Origin: Dryas octopetala
Lineage: Eukaryota > Streptophyta > Magnoliopsida > Rosales > Rosaceae
Length of the DNA: 64,000 bases
Reading direction: 5' to 3'
Assembly (NCBI GenBank): GCA_963921425.1
Contig: OY992838.1
Coordinates: 6,324,001 to 6,388,000 of the forward strand
Under the pieces are notes generated by a model. The model made no database searches and had not been told where the DNA came from. It saw nothing but the letters and a program-made list of their open reading frames with translations. Shown one piece after another: positions 1-12,141 of this stretch; positions within the stretch are counted from its first letter, which is position 1, and each line of letters starts with the position of its first letter. The position numbers were made by a program, and so were the translations under genes.

Positions 1-52
1 ATAACCCACCATGCCCAACTTCTTTAAATATAATTTTTCAAGTATTGCTTAC

Positions 53-1537
53 CACACTTGTAGCAGTGAAAGAAATTTTCACGCCCCCCAATTCTGTGAC
101 AAAAAGCACATGGGTAAACACAACTGCATGAGTGAGCCAGTAGTGCTAAGGCATCGAAGAATATTGACTGTCTCTACTGATTAAAACAATGGGGAGTCCC
201 CATCATATTCAGGTACCAAAAAATAAAATTGTCCACACACTTTACTCTATAGGTGTTGTTTAAAACCTTTATCTAAAGTCTAAAACACCATATTTCATGG
301 CAGTTCACTGATGAGGCTTAAAAAAAAAAAAAACAGAACAAATATGAAGAATTCTACCTGCAGATTCCACAGCCATTGCAATGGTACTGTTTCTTAGATA
401 TCTGCAAAGAAAACAAACAGCATTATTGGCCTGCACAATAGTTACGTACGAGAAATCATCATGAGCCAAAAATATAAAACCTAAATTATGTTGATATGGA
501 TTCACATATCAACATAAAACCATTCCGTACAGAAATTCAGAAGTAGTGTAAGAGTGTATCAGAAACTTGAATACATGCACAAAAGAAATTGCATCAATAT
601 CCTTATTACAAAACATGTAAAACAGCTTTAAGAAAAGTTAGGCACTCACATCGTCATCGAATAGCTTGCAAATCTCACAGAAGTATTTCCCCATACATAC
701 ACCACAGTTTTCACAAACTTGTTGAACCTGGTAATGGCAGCAACCAACATAAGAGACTTCACAAAAATGAAAATAGTGCTCTAAACAATGAAGAATTGTT
801 TCGATTGTAGAATCGAGCAAACATCTTTATTTTACAAACATAAAAAATTACCAAAATCCTAACAAGGCAAAACCCAAAAGAAAAAAATCAAAATATGCAG
901 CAAAAGAATTCACCTCTTGCTCAGTGCCGCAAAGTGAACATATCACCTGGAATAACATGCATGTACTTTGTCAGCTCATGAAGCAGAACAATAGAAATGA
1001 ATTTACAAAAATAAAACTAAAATAAGGAAAAATACTAACTCACAAAAGGATTTACCTGCTTGACTTGATGACGTGGTATGTCATGTCTATGCTTCTGATC
1101 GACAATAATATTGTTCTGTACACCAATATGAAATTGAATACAAATTAATACAAGTCACAAAGGATTATCAACAAAAACATAAAAAGGACACATCTATTTA
1201 TATTTGCATATACTATAAACTCATGTAAAATGAATACTCACCTTTGCTTCATTATGACAATGACGACAATCGAAAACCTCATTGCAACAAGGAGCTCTAA
1301 TGCGGCACCTTCGCCTATAATGTGGGCATCTGCAAAAGAAAGATATGATAATGAGTAAGAAACAGAAAAAAGAAAAAAAGAGAAAAAAGAAAGAAAAATT
1401 AATCAGCAGAGAAATGAGTAAGGACATTACCCATACTGCATGAGCCCTTTCTCTAGAAATTCAGTGGCCTTTCCAGTATCCGTCGGTTCTACTGTGAGCA
1501 TGCACTCCCCATTCAATATAGAGTAGGCCTCCTCCAT
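53..1537 (-). CDS. CHYR1: CHY zinc-finger/RING E3 ubiquitin ligase, CHYR1/RZFP34-like (partial, continues past the left edge)
   Basis: Visible exons, in transcript order, are 1431-1537, 1243/1242-1329, 1056-1115, 914-946, 650-727, 358-401 and 53-93. All have GT-AG borders and keep one frame for about 150 codons. The start [10 protein letters not shown] at 1537 is the first ATG after a CAG acceptor near 1543. The product opens with the CHY-type zinc finger ([16 protein letters not shown], then [11 protein letters not shown]), followed by [11 protein letters not shown], the [11 protein letters not shown] segment, and the CTCHY-like part with [11 protein letters not shown] and GGRENFFHC. In this family (Arabidopsis CHYR1, rice RZFP34) a RING-H2 domain and a zinc ribbon follow; these must lie left of position 1. 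The family acts as ubiquitin ligases in ABA, drought and stomatal responses. A long intron probably separates the start exon from a CT-rich leader near 4.6 kb. Family assignment is very secure; which paralogue is not decided. Confidence 0.9.
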
Positions 1538-1542
1538 TCTGT

Positions 1543-4500
1543 TCTGTATAACCATTATATTTGGCAAATCTCCAAACGGATAAGATAATATTTAGGAGCT
1601 GGCAATATGCCTAAAGCACCTGCACGTACAAACATTTTTAGCAACACTTGTTAAACTTCAGAGGCATATTAGTCACCCGATCAAGCCAGGTAAACACCCC
1701 ATGACACTCTGCTTTCTTCTACACTGCTGCAGACAATTGAAATCAGCAACAACAAAATCCAAGCAAGGTTGAACAGCTCCAATCAGCATTTGTCCAAGAG
1801 GAGGATCATCAAAACAAGTAGATCTATAAGAATCCCAAATAATAACTATAATGCAGTGCTGGGGAACTCCAGAGCTTCCATCTGTGGAAAGTAAGCAATA
1901 ATATTGCATCACTTGATTCCTTGAAGAAGTCCCGGAACCAAATCCAACTATACTGGGCACGACGAATTGACGCCCCAACCTATGGTAAAAGCAATATATC
2001 ACACAATCAAATGCATTCTAAAAAGTTGTAAGAAAATAGGGGAGAGAGTGTGAGAGATGGAGAAATGTGTTGTGTTGATTGTCCATAAAGGACAGGCCTA
2101 CCTCAATTGGGAATTTTGCACCATGTCTGCTTCGAGTACTGAACTTACCCAATAGGCAAAAACTTAAGACTCTATACCATCAGACTATGGGTTTTATAGG
2201 GTTCTCTCATTCTATAAATACTTGATTTGTGAGCTACAAAAGAATCATAACTTCATCTCCTGATTGCCATAATAGAAAACTCTCCTTCAAGGATCACAAC
2301 CCCCTCATTCACCCTAACCAGAAGAGTGGAGCAATATTTTTTGTGTCTACTAAGAGTAGTTGCAACTTGATGCATCCAGAAACAATTTAGGGGATGGAAG
2401 GATATAAAAATCAAGGAATACTGTACTCTGAGTATGAGAATTCAAACTCATAACCAAGAGCAAACCAATGAGACACCTGCCAAGCATTCATTCTCTTCTA
2501 ATGCTCCAGCTTGTTGTTGTAACGGAAACAACTGGACAGATTCTAGTGCTCAGCTTTGCATAAGGGTTCAGATGAGACAACCCAGAAAATGTTGTTTCCA
2601 GAAGGAGTTTCAGGTCTGGTAATTTCAAGGAGAGGTTTTAAAGAGTTATGTGTGCAACAAAGAAGAGACGACAAAGACCAAGCCAGAACATGTTGGGATA
2701 GAGATGGTGAAGAACCATTTCAATTCCAAGACGTTCAAACCCCTTGATCAGAACCATGAGGAACAAACATATACTCCCAGAGTTAGCAATTTCACCTCTG
2801 GTGATTAACAGAACTGACATCCTTAAAGATTCCACTTCCACAGGTGATTAACAGCCCCACAGACAAAAGTCCCAAACTTCAGAGGCCTTAATTATGAATG
2901 ATGATCCACATTGAGCTTCTACACCTCAATACCTGAAACCAAGGTCCAGAGGAAGGCCTAACAACATTGGTCTCGTGTTCTATACAACAATATGTACATT
3001 ATGACCAAAGACTGTTTCAGAAACAAGAGGTTGAGGTACCAGCTAAATAGGGGCCGACACCTACCAGAAATTCTCACATTTCACATCGATTTTCAGAAGC
3101 ATATATGGAACAATCACAGAAAAAGGGCCAAACGACTGAAAAAATCCCTCATTTCAATGGAAACACAGTCAACACTACCTCCTTCCTGCCTCGCATGATT
3201 CACCCCACGAGCTTGAAATCTTTGCCACCTCAAAATTTCCATAAATCCTTGTCCAACTCAATAAAGACCTACAAAATCTCCATAATATCTTCTTTTTTGC
3301 AAAATACATAATAATCCAATTGCATCACTCCTTGTTCAATTGGCTGTTTTTATCAGTTCTTTCATCAGACATCTAGCTGAAATAAGGTATACAAGTAATA
3401 CAGAAGAGATTTTACCACTCCAACTGAATTTTTTCTTTTTTCTTTTTTCAACCAGAATGAGTCGTTAACACATAAGGTGCTTGACACAAATCCATAAATA
3501 ATACGAGCTACTAACAAGAAATATATAAATTTTGACACCAGAAGCGATAATGTACGAGGAAAATGATTTTTCCCCCTCCTTAACATGGTATTGTATGATT
3601 TAAAAATAAGGACATCCTAATCTTAAATTTCAAGTACATAACAAATATGAGTCGACTTGGATGGGATACAATGAGTAAACAAATCAGGTTAGTGTCAAAC
3701 TCGAACTGACACGACGAGAACACCAAATATACGAACTCCTCACTTACCCCCCCAACTTCAGTTAAGTCCTAAATTAGCATTTCCATTAAATGTAAAGTCC
3801 TAAATCCAGCATAAATAAATGGACAGTCGAACAAAAATGATATCAGTTACTGGCGAACAACAGCTAGCCTACACATAGCCGGCGTGGGGAGGGAGCTAAC
3901 CTACTAAAATCCGCGTAATGACTTCCAATGAGAAAAAAGGTTCCAGCTCCAAGGAAACAAGAAAATTAATCGAATACAGCTCTGGACCATCACTGGACGT
4001 ACATTTCATGTACGGACAAGATTCTCTACCACAGGCATCACATCATTTCAATTATTACAAAAACAAAACGCATTCATCATCACCAACAACCAAATTACAT
4101 TACAATCAAGCAGCCAAAAGATACAAGGAAAGCAGAGACACAAGTGCAAACAACAAGTTCAATCCAATAAATCGCATCCACAGCACTGCGCAATGCATGA
4201 AGAATCTACACCGTAAATTAAACGTTTCAAATTTCACACAATTCATATACCACACAGTGCAGATTAAAACTAAATTAAAATAAAAAGTCAGCGTCAATGC
4301 TATATTTTCTAAGATACCAAACAGACCTAACCTCCTAGAAAACACACAGCACACAGATTTTGCACGTTGTACAGCCAAAATTACCTACGATGTGAACAAG
4401 TCAATGCAAAACTAAAGCCATTCAAATCAAATCAAACTACGAATTATATGCGAATACTTAAAGAATAACGAACTTTCAATCGGGTGCGACAAAAAGCGAT

Positions 4501-4594
4501 CTAATCGCCGATCCGAATCCGATAATAAACGGCGGGAACCGATTGAAGATCCGGAGCTCCGATTCTCCTTTAGACACTTTGTGCGTTGTGCGTG

Positions 4595-4599
<5 letters not shown>
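1543..4599 (-). other. Probable 5' intron and leader region of the CHYR1-like gene; no other gene seen
   Basis: A CAG acceptor at about 1544-1546 shows that the start exon is preceded by an intron, so an untranslated exon must lie to the right. The best candidate leader is the CT-rich stretch (minus strand) around 4.5-4.65 kb, but the donor site was not resolved. Short open frames in 1.6-4.3 kb show no recognisable domain. Confidence 0.4.

Positions 4600-4600
<1 letters not shown>

Positions 4601-4648
<48 letters not shown>
4601..4648. repeat. (GA)24 microsatellite, probable CT-rich 5' leader of the CHYR1-like gene
   Basis: Perfect GA dinucleotide run. Read on the minus strand it is a CT run of the kind common in plant 5' UTRs and core promoters, where GAGA-binding BPC proteins can act. 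The link to the CHYR1-like gene is inferred from position and orientation. Confidence 0.8.
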
Positions 4649-4652
<4 letters not shown>

Positions 4653-5100
4653 TGTGGATGACAGAGAATTCGAACGATAGCTCAATTTATAGGCAGAGAT
4701 ATGATCTTCCTTCGAGAGCCTTCGAAATTGGCTCCAAAACGAAAGCTGTGAGGTCCACGGGTTGCTTCCGTTCTTTGACAACTGACAGGTTGTACAATAA
4801 TTGTCTGAAAATATCTCCTTCTTTCGAATTAAATAATGGAGCTTTCATTCACTGCAAGCGCGTCCACCGTATGAATATGCGCAATCGTAAATCTAGCAGT
4901 GATGATAGCGTTACTGTAAATCTAACGGATAAGAAAAGAGAGACTACGGTAATTAGTTTGTACGCGCGTGTATCTTATAGGCTTCCACCTGAAATGTCGG
5001 TGTAGAATGATGTGTTTGACTGTTTGCAGCTGGAATTTTGATTAAGATCTAGTAAAACGACGACGCGTGTTAATTAAATTAGTCAAAACATTGATTGCGT

Positions 5101-5111
5101 GCCACGTGTCG
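5101..5111. promoter_or_regulatory. G-box / ABRE (GCCACGTGTCG)
   Basis: Contains CACGTG and the ABRE core ACGTGTC, about 450 bp upstream of the inferred leader of the minus-strand CHYR1-like gene. Arabidopsis CHYR1 is ABA- and drought-responsive, so a bZIP (ABF/AREB) site would fit. Function is inferred from the motif alone. Confidence 0.45.
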
Positions 5112-5332
5112 AGGGACTTGGCAAAGCTTGGTGAGATTTGGGGGTAATATGACGTGGATGGATTTGAATGATATTTAAAAATATCTAAGTGGGCATCGAT
5201 TGTGATATAGCTGTGCCTTGTTATCCACCCTATTTAATTATTTATGATAATAAAAAATAGGTCATCTGGAGATATCATATTATCAATCAATTGAAGAGTG
5301 AAAGCACCAATGATAGAGTGCCATATTAGTGG

Positions 5333-7830
5333 AAATGTAGAATAGAAAACGTGTTAATTGATAGTAGCAACAAATAGAAACGTGTTAGTTTATTTTGTGA
5401 ATAATATAAGTTAGAGTAGTGCATTAGATTATGAACAAGTAGAGACGTGGAGTAGAGTTATACAATTATTGTAATAGTTAGATAACAATCCAATAGTTAA
5501 ACTCTTATGCGTATACTAACACTCAAATTTTGTATATATGTGAGCGTTGGATGCGAACAAATGATGTGGAATTATAGTAGAAACATGCTAGACAAAGGAC
5601 AAATATGTGATTCTAAATTGTTGGGTGAAGTGAATCCTATATAAGTGTATTCGCAGCTTACAGTCATCCGTACATGTGGCAAAACTCTTCTCATTCATTA
5701 TTAATTTTTTTCTTTTGTTATATTCGAGGAAATCAAACCATTGATCTTTATAATCTTAATTTATTACCCAACCTTTGGCCGGATCAACTTGAACTCGTCC
5801 GAACCCAACCTAGTGTTTGAACTCGTGTGGGAGGGTTTCAAAAAGTAAAACCCAACCTCAACTCTAACGTTTTGGGTTGGGCTTGGGTAGAGGTCATGCC
5901 TACTTAAGCCTGAACCCGAGCTCGAATTCCAACTAAAATATATTATATGTTAGTTTAAATTAGTAATATAATAGTTACTTTATATCATGTTAATTTATAT
6001 TTTAGTTTATATGTTACCTTATATTAAGTTAAAATATGAACCATTAAATGATGGTCCACAGCCACACATTGAAGTTAAGGAAGGCAAAAAAAACTGTGGG
6101 TTTGGGTACCCGTGGGTACCCAAACCAAATATGACAGATATGGAGAGAAAATTTAGGTATGAATATGGATTTGGGGATGATCTGAAAATAGCCGTCGGGT
6201 ATGGGGCAGGGATGGTATTGCAATCTCCATCCCCAAACCCGCCAACAATTAAATATATATTTTAATTTAATTTTATGATATAATTAATATAAAAAAATAT
6301 GTATTATAATATTTTATTATTAATATATATAAATATATTTAACTAGTTTTGGACTGTCTTGTCCTTTTGGTCAAAAATGAATTTTTTTAGCTATATTATG
6401 TGTCTTTAAAGTAAAATTGGTTTGTTAAAAATTTAAAAAATAATATAAAATTATTTTAACTAATGGTGAGGATTCGGGGATGGGGATGAGGATAGGTATC
6501 TCATTCCCCGCGGAAATGGGTACGGGGAATTTCCGAATTGAACAATACAGAGATTGGGCGGATATGGGGGTAAAAAACAAATTCGGTTATGGGTATAGAT
6601 GTGGCATATCCAACCCTACCCATCCCCATTGCCATCCCTAAATTTGAAGTGAACCCTAAGTTCATTTCCAATTTGTATAAACCTGCACTACAAAAAAACT
6701 GCACTCATCTACTGCGTTATTATCATATATATGGGCATGCTAGCTGGTTCTAACCCTCAAAAACGGTTGATGCCTTTGAATATCTATTATGTGATTTTGT
6801 TCTTAAATTATAGGATGCATATACGCAGCCTGTGGTTGTGTATATTCCAACCTGTATGTGACTTGAAGACTTAAAAGTAATGTTTGTTGGCTTGCTGCAG
6901 ATCTAGTTTGGTGCTTCTACAGATTTGGAGTTTTATCATTTATTTGTTTATGTGGTTTTTATATTTTTGTTGAAGCCTTGAAGGCATTGTTGTATTTTAT
7001 TTCTCATTTAATGTTGAAAACTTGAAAGGATTGTTGTGTTTTATTTGAGACTAGTTGATATTTGAATTTTAAAGTTTTGAACTATGGTACTTTATTATTG
7101 GCAGATTGTCTTGTTACTTTTATCAAGATTTGTGGGTTGAGCCCAATACAAGGAAATTGAGCAACTGAAGCAAAACCCAAATTAAGATTGGATTGTGTTA
7201 GATTCACTTATTTGCAACCCCTTAAATCCGAACACAAAACATAAAGCATGAATTAAGCTTGGGTTGAGTTGCACCCCTACCCTTTATTGGGCTAACCTTG
7301 AGACTACTCAAAACTCATATTGAGTACATAGAAAACGTGTTTATTGATGTACCAAAAAAAAGAAAAGTGTTAATTCATCATATTCGTGAATAATGTTTAT
7401 ATTAGAGTAGTGTTGTATTATACGACAAACTTTGTGCTAACTGCAAGTGTATGACAAACAAGAGTGGAGTGAAACTATACAATTACTGAAGCTAGATAAC
7501 AACCCAATGGTCGAACTCTTATGGTGCACACTAACGATCAAATTTTGCATAACTATGAGCTTTGGGTTATCAACAAGTGGAGTGGAACTATACAATTACT
7601 AAAGTAATGCTATTGGCCATGAGTAATGGGATACGAACAAGTGGAATGGAGCTGTATGATTAACGAAGTTAGATAACGACTCAATATTAAATTCTTATGG
7701 TATAGATGATGCTGAAATTTTGTGTAAAAGTGAGACTTGGATCACGACCAAATGGCATGGAGCTATATAATTACTAATGCTAAAATGCAACCCAAATAAT
7801 TGAATTCTTATAGTGGCATACGGACTATAG
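5333..7830. repeat. Diverged repeat units at 5333-5630 and 7330-7830
   Basis: The same phrase order recurs: a GTGGAGT-like segment, then ATACAATTA, then TAGATAAC, then CTCTTATG, then CAAATTTTG. It occurs once near 5440-5540 and two or three times, more diverged, across 7440-7810. The units are about 100-190 bp. They contain no coding frame and look like decayed tandem or transposon-derived DNA. The DNA between (6.6-7.3 kb) shows nothing recognisable. Confidence 0.5.
6086..6640. mobile_element. Degenerate hAT-like non-autonomous element (boundaries uncertain)
   Basis: Two GC-richer blocks (6090-6245 and 6470-6640) built from GGGTACCC, GGGGATGGGGA and CCCCGCGG-like words flank an AT-rich core. 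The right end CCATTGCCATCCCTA is the reverse complement of a TAGGGATGGCAA-type hAT terminus. A perfect 12-bp inverted repeat lies at 6099-6126. No target duplication was found, so the left boundary is only approximate. Confidence 0.4.
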
Positions 7831-8412
7831 AAGAAAGATGCATTATGTTAATCTCTCACAATTGTACAAAAAGACTTGGCCAAAACATGAGTGGAGGACT
7901 GACTTGCAAAACTATTCTCACCCCCATCACATGTTGAATACTTTTAACACTTTTTTATTATTATAAGGATGAGTTTCTTTTTTTTGGCCAATAAGGATGA
8001 GTTTATTCCTTAAAAAGAAAAAACGATGAGTTTATAATGTAGTATGTGATTTTACAAATTAGCCCATAGATGTCAAAAACTTGATCAAGTCCTATGATGA
8101 GAGAGAGTTGGAAGCGGGAACTGCCCCAAAAAAGAGGTATTTCTGTTTCAGTTATACACAGATGCAATAATCTTGCATTCATCAGTTCCAGCAATCTCAG
8201 CATCCCATAACTGTTACTCGTTGACATAACAACCTCATTTATTTCTAACACATAAGGCTCTGTATATTATTACTCCATTATTTGATAATTAAAATTTGAA
8301 AAAAAAAAAAACATTGGTGACTCATTATCATTGTTTTACAATATCAGTGGCACTGTGTCATGAATATTTCCAGCTCCAAAATATTCACTCCCAGCACTGC
8401 ACCTCTCTCTTC

Positions 8413-8523
8413 CTTAACATCTTGAGCAAAGCAAAGAAAACCCCCCATAGCTGTTCTTTTGTATGTGATCTTAACATCTTGAACAAAGCAAAGAAACTCC
8501 ATAGATGTTCTTTTGTATGTGAT
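8413..8523 (+). repeat. Tandem duplication (57 bp and 54 bp) in the 5' leader of the LRX gene
   Basis: Copy 1 (8413-8469) and copy 2 (8470-8523) share CTTAACATCTTG, CAAAGCAAAGAAA, CCATAG, TGTTCTTTTG and TATGTGAT. Copy 2 ends inside the LRX start codon, and the matching place in copy 1 reads GATC instead of GATG. Confidence 0.85.
8505..8522 (+). other. Five-codon uORF overlapping the LRX start codon (TGATG)
   Basis: ATG at 8505 opens MFFCM and stops at TGA 8520-8522. Its final A is the first base of the LRX ATG. If it lies in the mRNA, it would place termination-reinitiation at the main start. Confidence 0.5.
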
Positions 8524-10498
8524 GAAGAGAAAAATTCACATTCACATCCACATTCACATTCTTCTACCCTCCACCTTTGCCATACTCTTTTTTTGCCTTG
8601 GCACTGCCCAAGAACCCCCTACTTCCCACAATGCAGGCTTGAGAGACTCACAATCTTCACACACCAAGCAAAGGCAGCTCTTGTTTTACACTGACCAAGA
8701 TGGGTCAAGAGGTGAGCTTGTGGATATCTCACCCTCCCTTGTCTTTCCCAACCCAAGAATCAGAAACGCCTACATTGCCCTCCAAGCATGGAAAAAAGCC
8801 ATCATCTCAGACCCTCTGCACCAAACATCCAACTGGGTTGGATCCCATGTGTGCAACTACACTGGAGTCTTCTGCTCCGAGGCTCTCGATGACCCCTCGG
8901 TCGAAACTGTCGCCGGCATTGATTTAAACCACGGGGACATTGCTGGGTACCTCCCGGAAGAGCTTGGACTTCTCTCAGATATTGCATTGTTTCACATAAA
9001 CTCCAATCGCTTTTGTGGCACCGTCCCAAAGAGTTTCTACAACTTGAGGCTTCTGTTTGAGCTTGATCTAAGCAACAACCGCTTTGCTGGGACATTCCCC
9101 AATGTTGTTCTTAAACTTCCATCTCTTAAATACCTCGACCTTCGATTCAACGAATTCGAAGGTCGAGTCCCCAAGCAACTGTTTGATAAAGATCTCGACG
9201 CAATCTTCATCAACCACAACAGATTCGCCTTCGAATTGCCAGACAACATCGGAAACTCCCCGGTCTCAGTCCTTGTTCTTGCAAACAACAACTTCCAGGG
9301 ATGTTTACCAGCCAGCATTGGCAACATGTCGAAGACTTTAAACCAAGTGGTGCTCAGAAATAATGGGTTACACTCTTGTTTGCCTAAGGAAATAGGGATG
9401 CTCAAGAATGTGACACTGTTTGATGTGAGCTCTAATAGAATTGTGGGTGAGTTGCCAGAGGAAGTGGGTGAGATGGTGAGCTTGGAGGAGCTGAATGTGG
9501 GTCATAACATGCTCAGAGGGAGCATACCAGAGAGTGTTTGTGGGCTTCCGAATCTGAGGAATTTTAGCTTTGAGTACAACTTTTTCACGAGTGAGCCACC
9601 AATGTGTTTGAGATTTGAGGAGTTTGATGACAGCAGGAATTGTTTGAGGGGTAGACCAAAGCAGAGATCCATGTTGCAATGTAAATTGTTTTTGCACAGG
9701 CCTGTCAATTGTAGTTCTCATGGATGTCATCCTTCTGTTCCTTCATTGCCACCACCTAGACCACCACTGTTGCCATCACCACCGCCACCTTCTCCTCCTC
9801 CACCTTCACCACTTCCTTCACCACCACCACCACCACCACCACTGCCGCCATCCCCACCGCGGTTGCCATCACCACCACCGCCATCTCCTCCACCACCACC
9901 ATCACTACCGCCACCTTCTCCTCCTCCACCTTCACCACTTCCTTCACCACCACCATCCCCACCGCGGTTGCCACCACCATCACCACCGCCACCATCTCCT
10001 CCACCACCTTCACCACTTCCTTCACCACCACCACCATCACCGCCACCACCACTGCATTCTCCTCCTCCACCGGCTTCGCCTCCACCACCTTCACCACCAC
10101 CACCAACACCCCCTCGGCCTTGCATTCGCCCTCCACCACCACCACCCCCACAGCCCTGCATTCACCCTCCACCACCGCCTCCAAATTCTCCACCACCCCC
10201 TCCACCAAGTCCTCTCTACAATTCACCACCACCACCACCTCCACAAAACTCTCCCCCACCACCACATCCACCAAATTCTCCCCCACCACCACCCACTTAC
10301 TCTTATCCATCACCACCTCCACCATCCCCTTTACCTCCTTGTGAAGAAACTCCTCCACCTCCATCTCCACCACCATGTGTGGAATATTCTCCACCTCCAC
10401 CTTCACCTCCACCACCTACCCCAGCATATGATGGCCCGTTGCCACCAATTGTTGGTGTCCCCTACGCTTCACCACCACCACCACCCTTTTATTACTAG
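8522..10498 (+). CDS. Leucine-rich repeat extensin-like protein (LRX/PEX family)
   Basis: Single-exon gene of 658 residues. The ATG at 8522 gives a basic then hydrophobic signal peptide ending near CLGTAQ. Residues about 70-110 hold the LRX N-terminal region (RNAYIALQAWKKAI, VCNYTGVFC). About ten LRRs follow to residue 375, with family hallmarks such as VAGIDLNHGDIAGYLPEELG and FDLRFNEFEG-like repeats. A Cys-containing hinge (CLRGRPKQRS, then RPVNC) joins a long Ser-Pro(3-6) extensin domain from about residue 402, ending PPPPPFYY. LRX proteins anchor the LRR domain in the cell wall, bind RALF peptides and pectin, and control wall integrity in root hairs, leaves or pollen tubes. The LRR text resembles pollen-type PEX proteins, but the scarcity of Tyr in the extensin part leaves the subtype open. 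The Pro-rich DNA is a near-repetitive CCA/TCC tract, so its length may be mis-assembled. Confidence 0.93.
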   Translation: MKRKIHIHIHIHILLPSTFAILFFCLGTAQEPPTSHNAGLRDSQSSHTKQRQLLFYTDQDGSRGELVDISPSLVFPNPRIRNAYIALQAWKKAIISDPLHQTSNWVGSHVCNYTGVFCSEALDDPSVETVAGIDLNHGDIAGYLPEELGLLSDIALFHINSNRFCGTVPKSFYNLRLLFELDLSNNRFAGTFPNVVLKLPSLKYLDLRFNEFEGRVPKQLFDKDLDAIFINHNRFAFELPDNIGNSPVSVLVLANNNFQGCLPASIGNMSKTLNQVVLRNNGLHSCLPKEIGMLKNVTLFDVSSNRIVGELPEEVGEMVSLEELNVGHNMLRGSIPESVCGLPNLRNFSFEYNFFTSEPPMCLRFEEFDDSRNCLRGRPKQRSMLQCKLFLHRPVNCSSHGCHPSVPSLPPPRPPLLPSPPPPSPPPPSPLPSPPPPPPPLPPSPPRLPSPPPPSPPPPPSLPPPSPPPPSPLPSPPPSPPRLPPPSPPPPSPPPPSPLPSPPPPSPPPPLHSPPPPASPPPPSPPPPTPPRPCIRPPPPPPPQPCIHPPPPPPNSPPPPPPSPLYNSPPPPPPQNSPPPPHPPNSPPPPPTYSYPSPPPPSPLPPCEETPPPPSPPPCVEYSPPPPSPPPPTPAYDGPLPPIVGVPYASPPPPPFYY

Positions 10499-12141
10499 TG
10501 ATTCCTTTGATTTCTTTTCAACCTTCTAGACAGCTTAGAAACTGATGTACTTCACTGAGTTCATTTCCATGACTTGGAAAAGCATTTCCACATTTAAAAT
10601 AATTGCCATGAATTCTTCATATCTACAACTGCAACAAGAGGCACAGGGAACAAGGGATTAATTATTTTGTCATATGGTGAAGGTGAACAGAATGGGAATG
10701 CGGAGACGATGCATAGGGACGGTTTTTTATCATTTCTTTTTATTTTTCTATATTTGTGTCAGTTGTTATGGATTATTTTTTTTTTTTTTTGAGTAGTTAA
10801 TAAGTTGGCAGATATAGAGAGTAATAGGCTGCTCGGAATGTAATTACAGAGATTTCTAGATTCTTGAATTTCTGTTACATGAAGATGCTATAGAACCCAA
10901 TCTTATTTTCTCAACTTTCTTACATAGATCCCACAATATCAAGAGTACCTCAAAGGTGAGGAAAAAATTTGGAAAAAAGTTAATAGGTCCTAAAGCATTT
11001 CCCTTTTGTTATATTAGAGTTGCTTTTGTTTTTCAATTGGCAATTCCATTCCGGTTGCTTATTTAGAGAGCTGAATGCTACACTGATGCCATAAGAGTAA
11101 TAAAAGCACACTCCCAAGTACATTGGATATAATGCGCAATTATGGTATTCTGTCGAGTTGGCCAATTTAGGCCTCAAGCAATTCACATCAATCCCAGTAG
11201 CTACATGATATTAACCCAATTTCTAACCTCGTCTTTAAAGCGGTTCTCTTTATACCAATTTGTCTTATCTGCTTGCTGTGAGAGATAATCAACGGAACAC
11301 CTAACAAAAAAACAGAACAAGGATTTTCTAGTTACTGATATTCTACCGGGAAAGTTTTTCTTACCTTCCACAGGGTCGTCAAATGAGTCAAATTTACAAA
11401 TCACCCCTTTACACCTCAAATGCTTTCTGCAACCTGCACAGAGTTCAAAACTCGTGGCTAAATAAAGGTCTGGCAGTCCAAACATTAAGCATTTGATGTT
11501 TTAGGAACTAACTTCATTTAAAGATTTCTTAAAAAGTCTAATTTAAAGAGCCTCTCAGAGGAGGGCAGAGAAGAAATTCCTTTTGTGGCCATAGGTGGGT
11601 TCTGGATTACTGGATGGTGCACAATTTAGAAAAAGTTAGGCCTCAATATTACCTTCTATGGTGTTCTGCTTGATTATTTGAGAAATAAGTGAGCATAGAA
11701 CCTGTATTCCATCTTTGCTGCAGGCATAAAGTCAAGAATCTTCGTTACAATTGATAAAGGAAAGATACAATGCATAATCTAAAATAAAATATAAAAAAAT
11801 CGATCTACCAAACTCAGTTGAAATAGGCTCAATACTTGAAAAGCTGAATTTGATTAAAAATTTTGATCTTTTCCTAGTCCTTATTCTCAAAAAGAAAATG
11901 ACAACGAAGAAAATTGTTAGAAGTAATCAGAAGCTTGAAAGCAATAAAAACATAAACATACCTCCATAGTGTGTGCTAGACAGAGAGAAAGATAGATGAA
12001 TGCCAACGCATTTCAAATTAAGCTCGTAGAGGTGAAGTCTTAACCGTACATCAAGTCTTAACTATGAGCAGATCAAAGACCATAACTTCACAGCCTCACT
12101 GAAAACCTGGGCATATAAGCTTCTTTTTTTGGTTGGCCTAA
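10499..12141. other. Convergent 3' flanks of the LRX and SWIM-domain genes; no gene seen
   Basis: This lies between two genes that end towards each other. It is AT-rich. A 94-codon minus-strand frame at 11201-11485 has no recognised domain and could be 3' UTR or chance. Confidence 0.4.

Noticed and set aside
1-21. Possible further CHYR1 exon at the left edge
   Set aside because: The acceptor-like site gives EVGHGG, not the Cys-rich CCYS text expected next; left unassigned.
1673-2002. 109-codon minus-strand frame upstream of the CHYR1-like start
   Set aside because: Not similar to any family I know; lies in the inferred leader intron.
9727-10529. Long His/Leu-, Gly- and Val-rich open frames on both strands over the LRX gene
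   Set aside because: They are shadows of the CCA/TCC-rich extensin codons; only the LRR-linked Ser-Pro frame has a signal peptide and family match.
11201-11485. 94-codon minus-strand frame with several Cys
   Set aside because: No domain recognised, no convincing splice partners; probably 3' flank of the SWIM gene.
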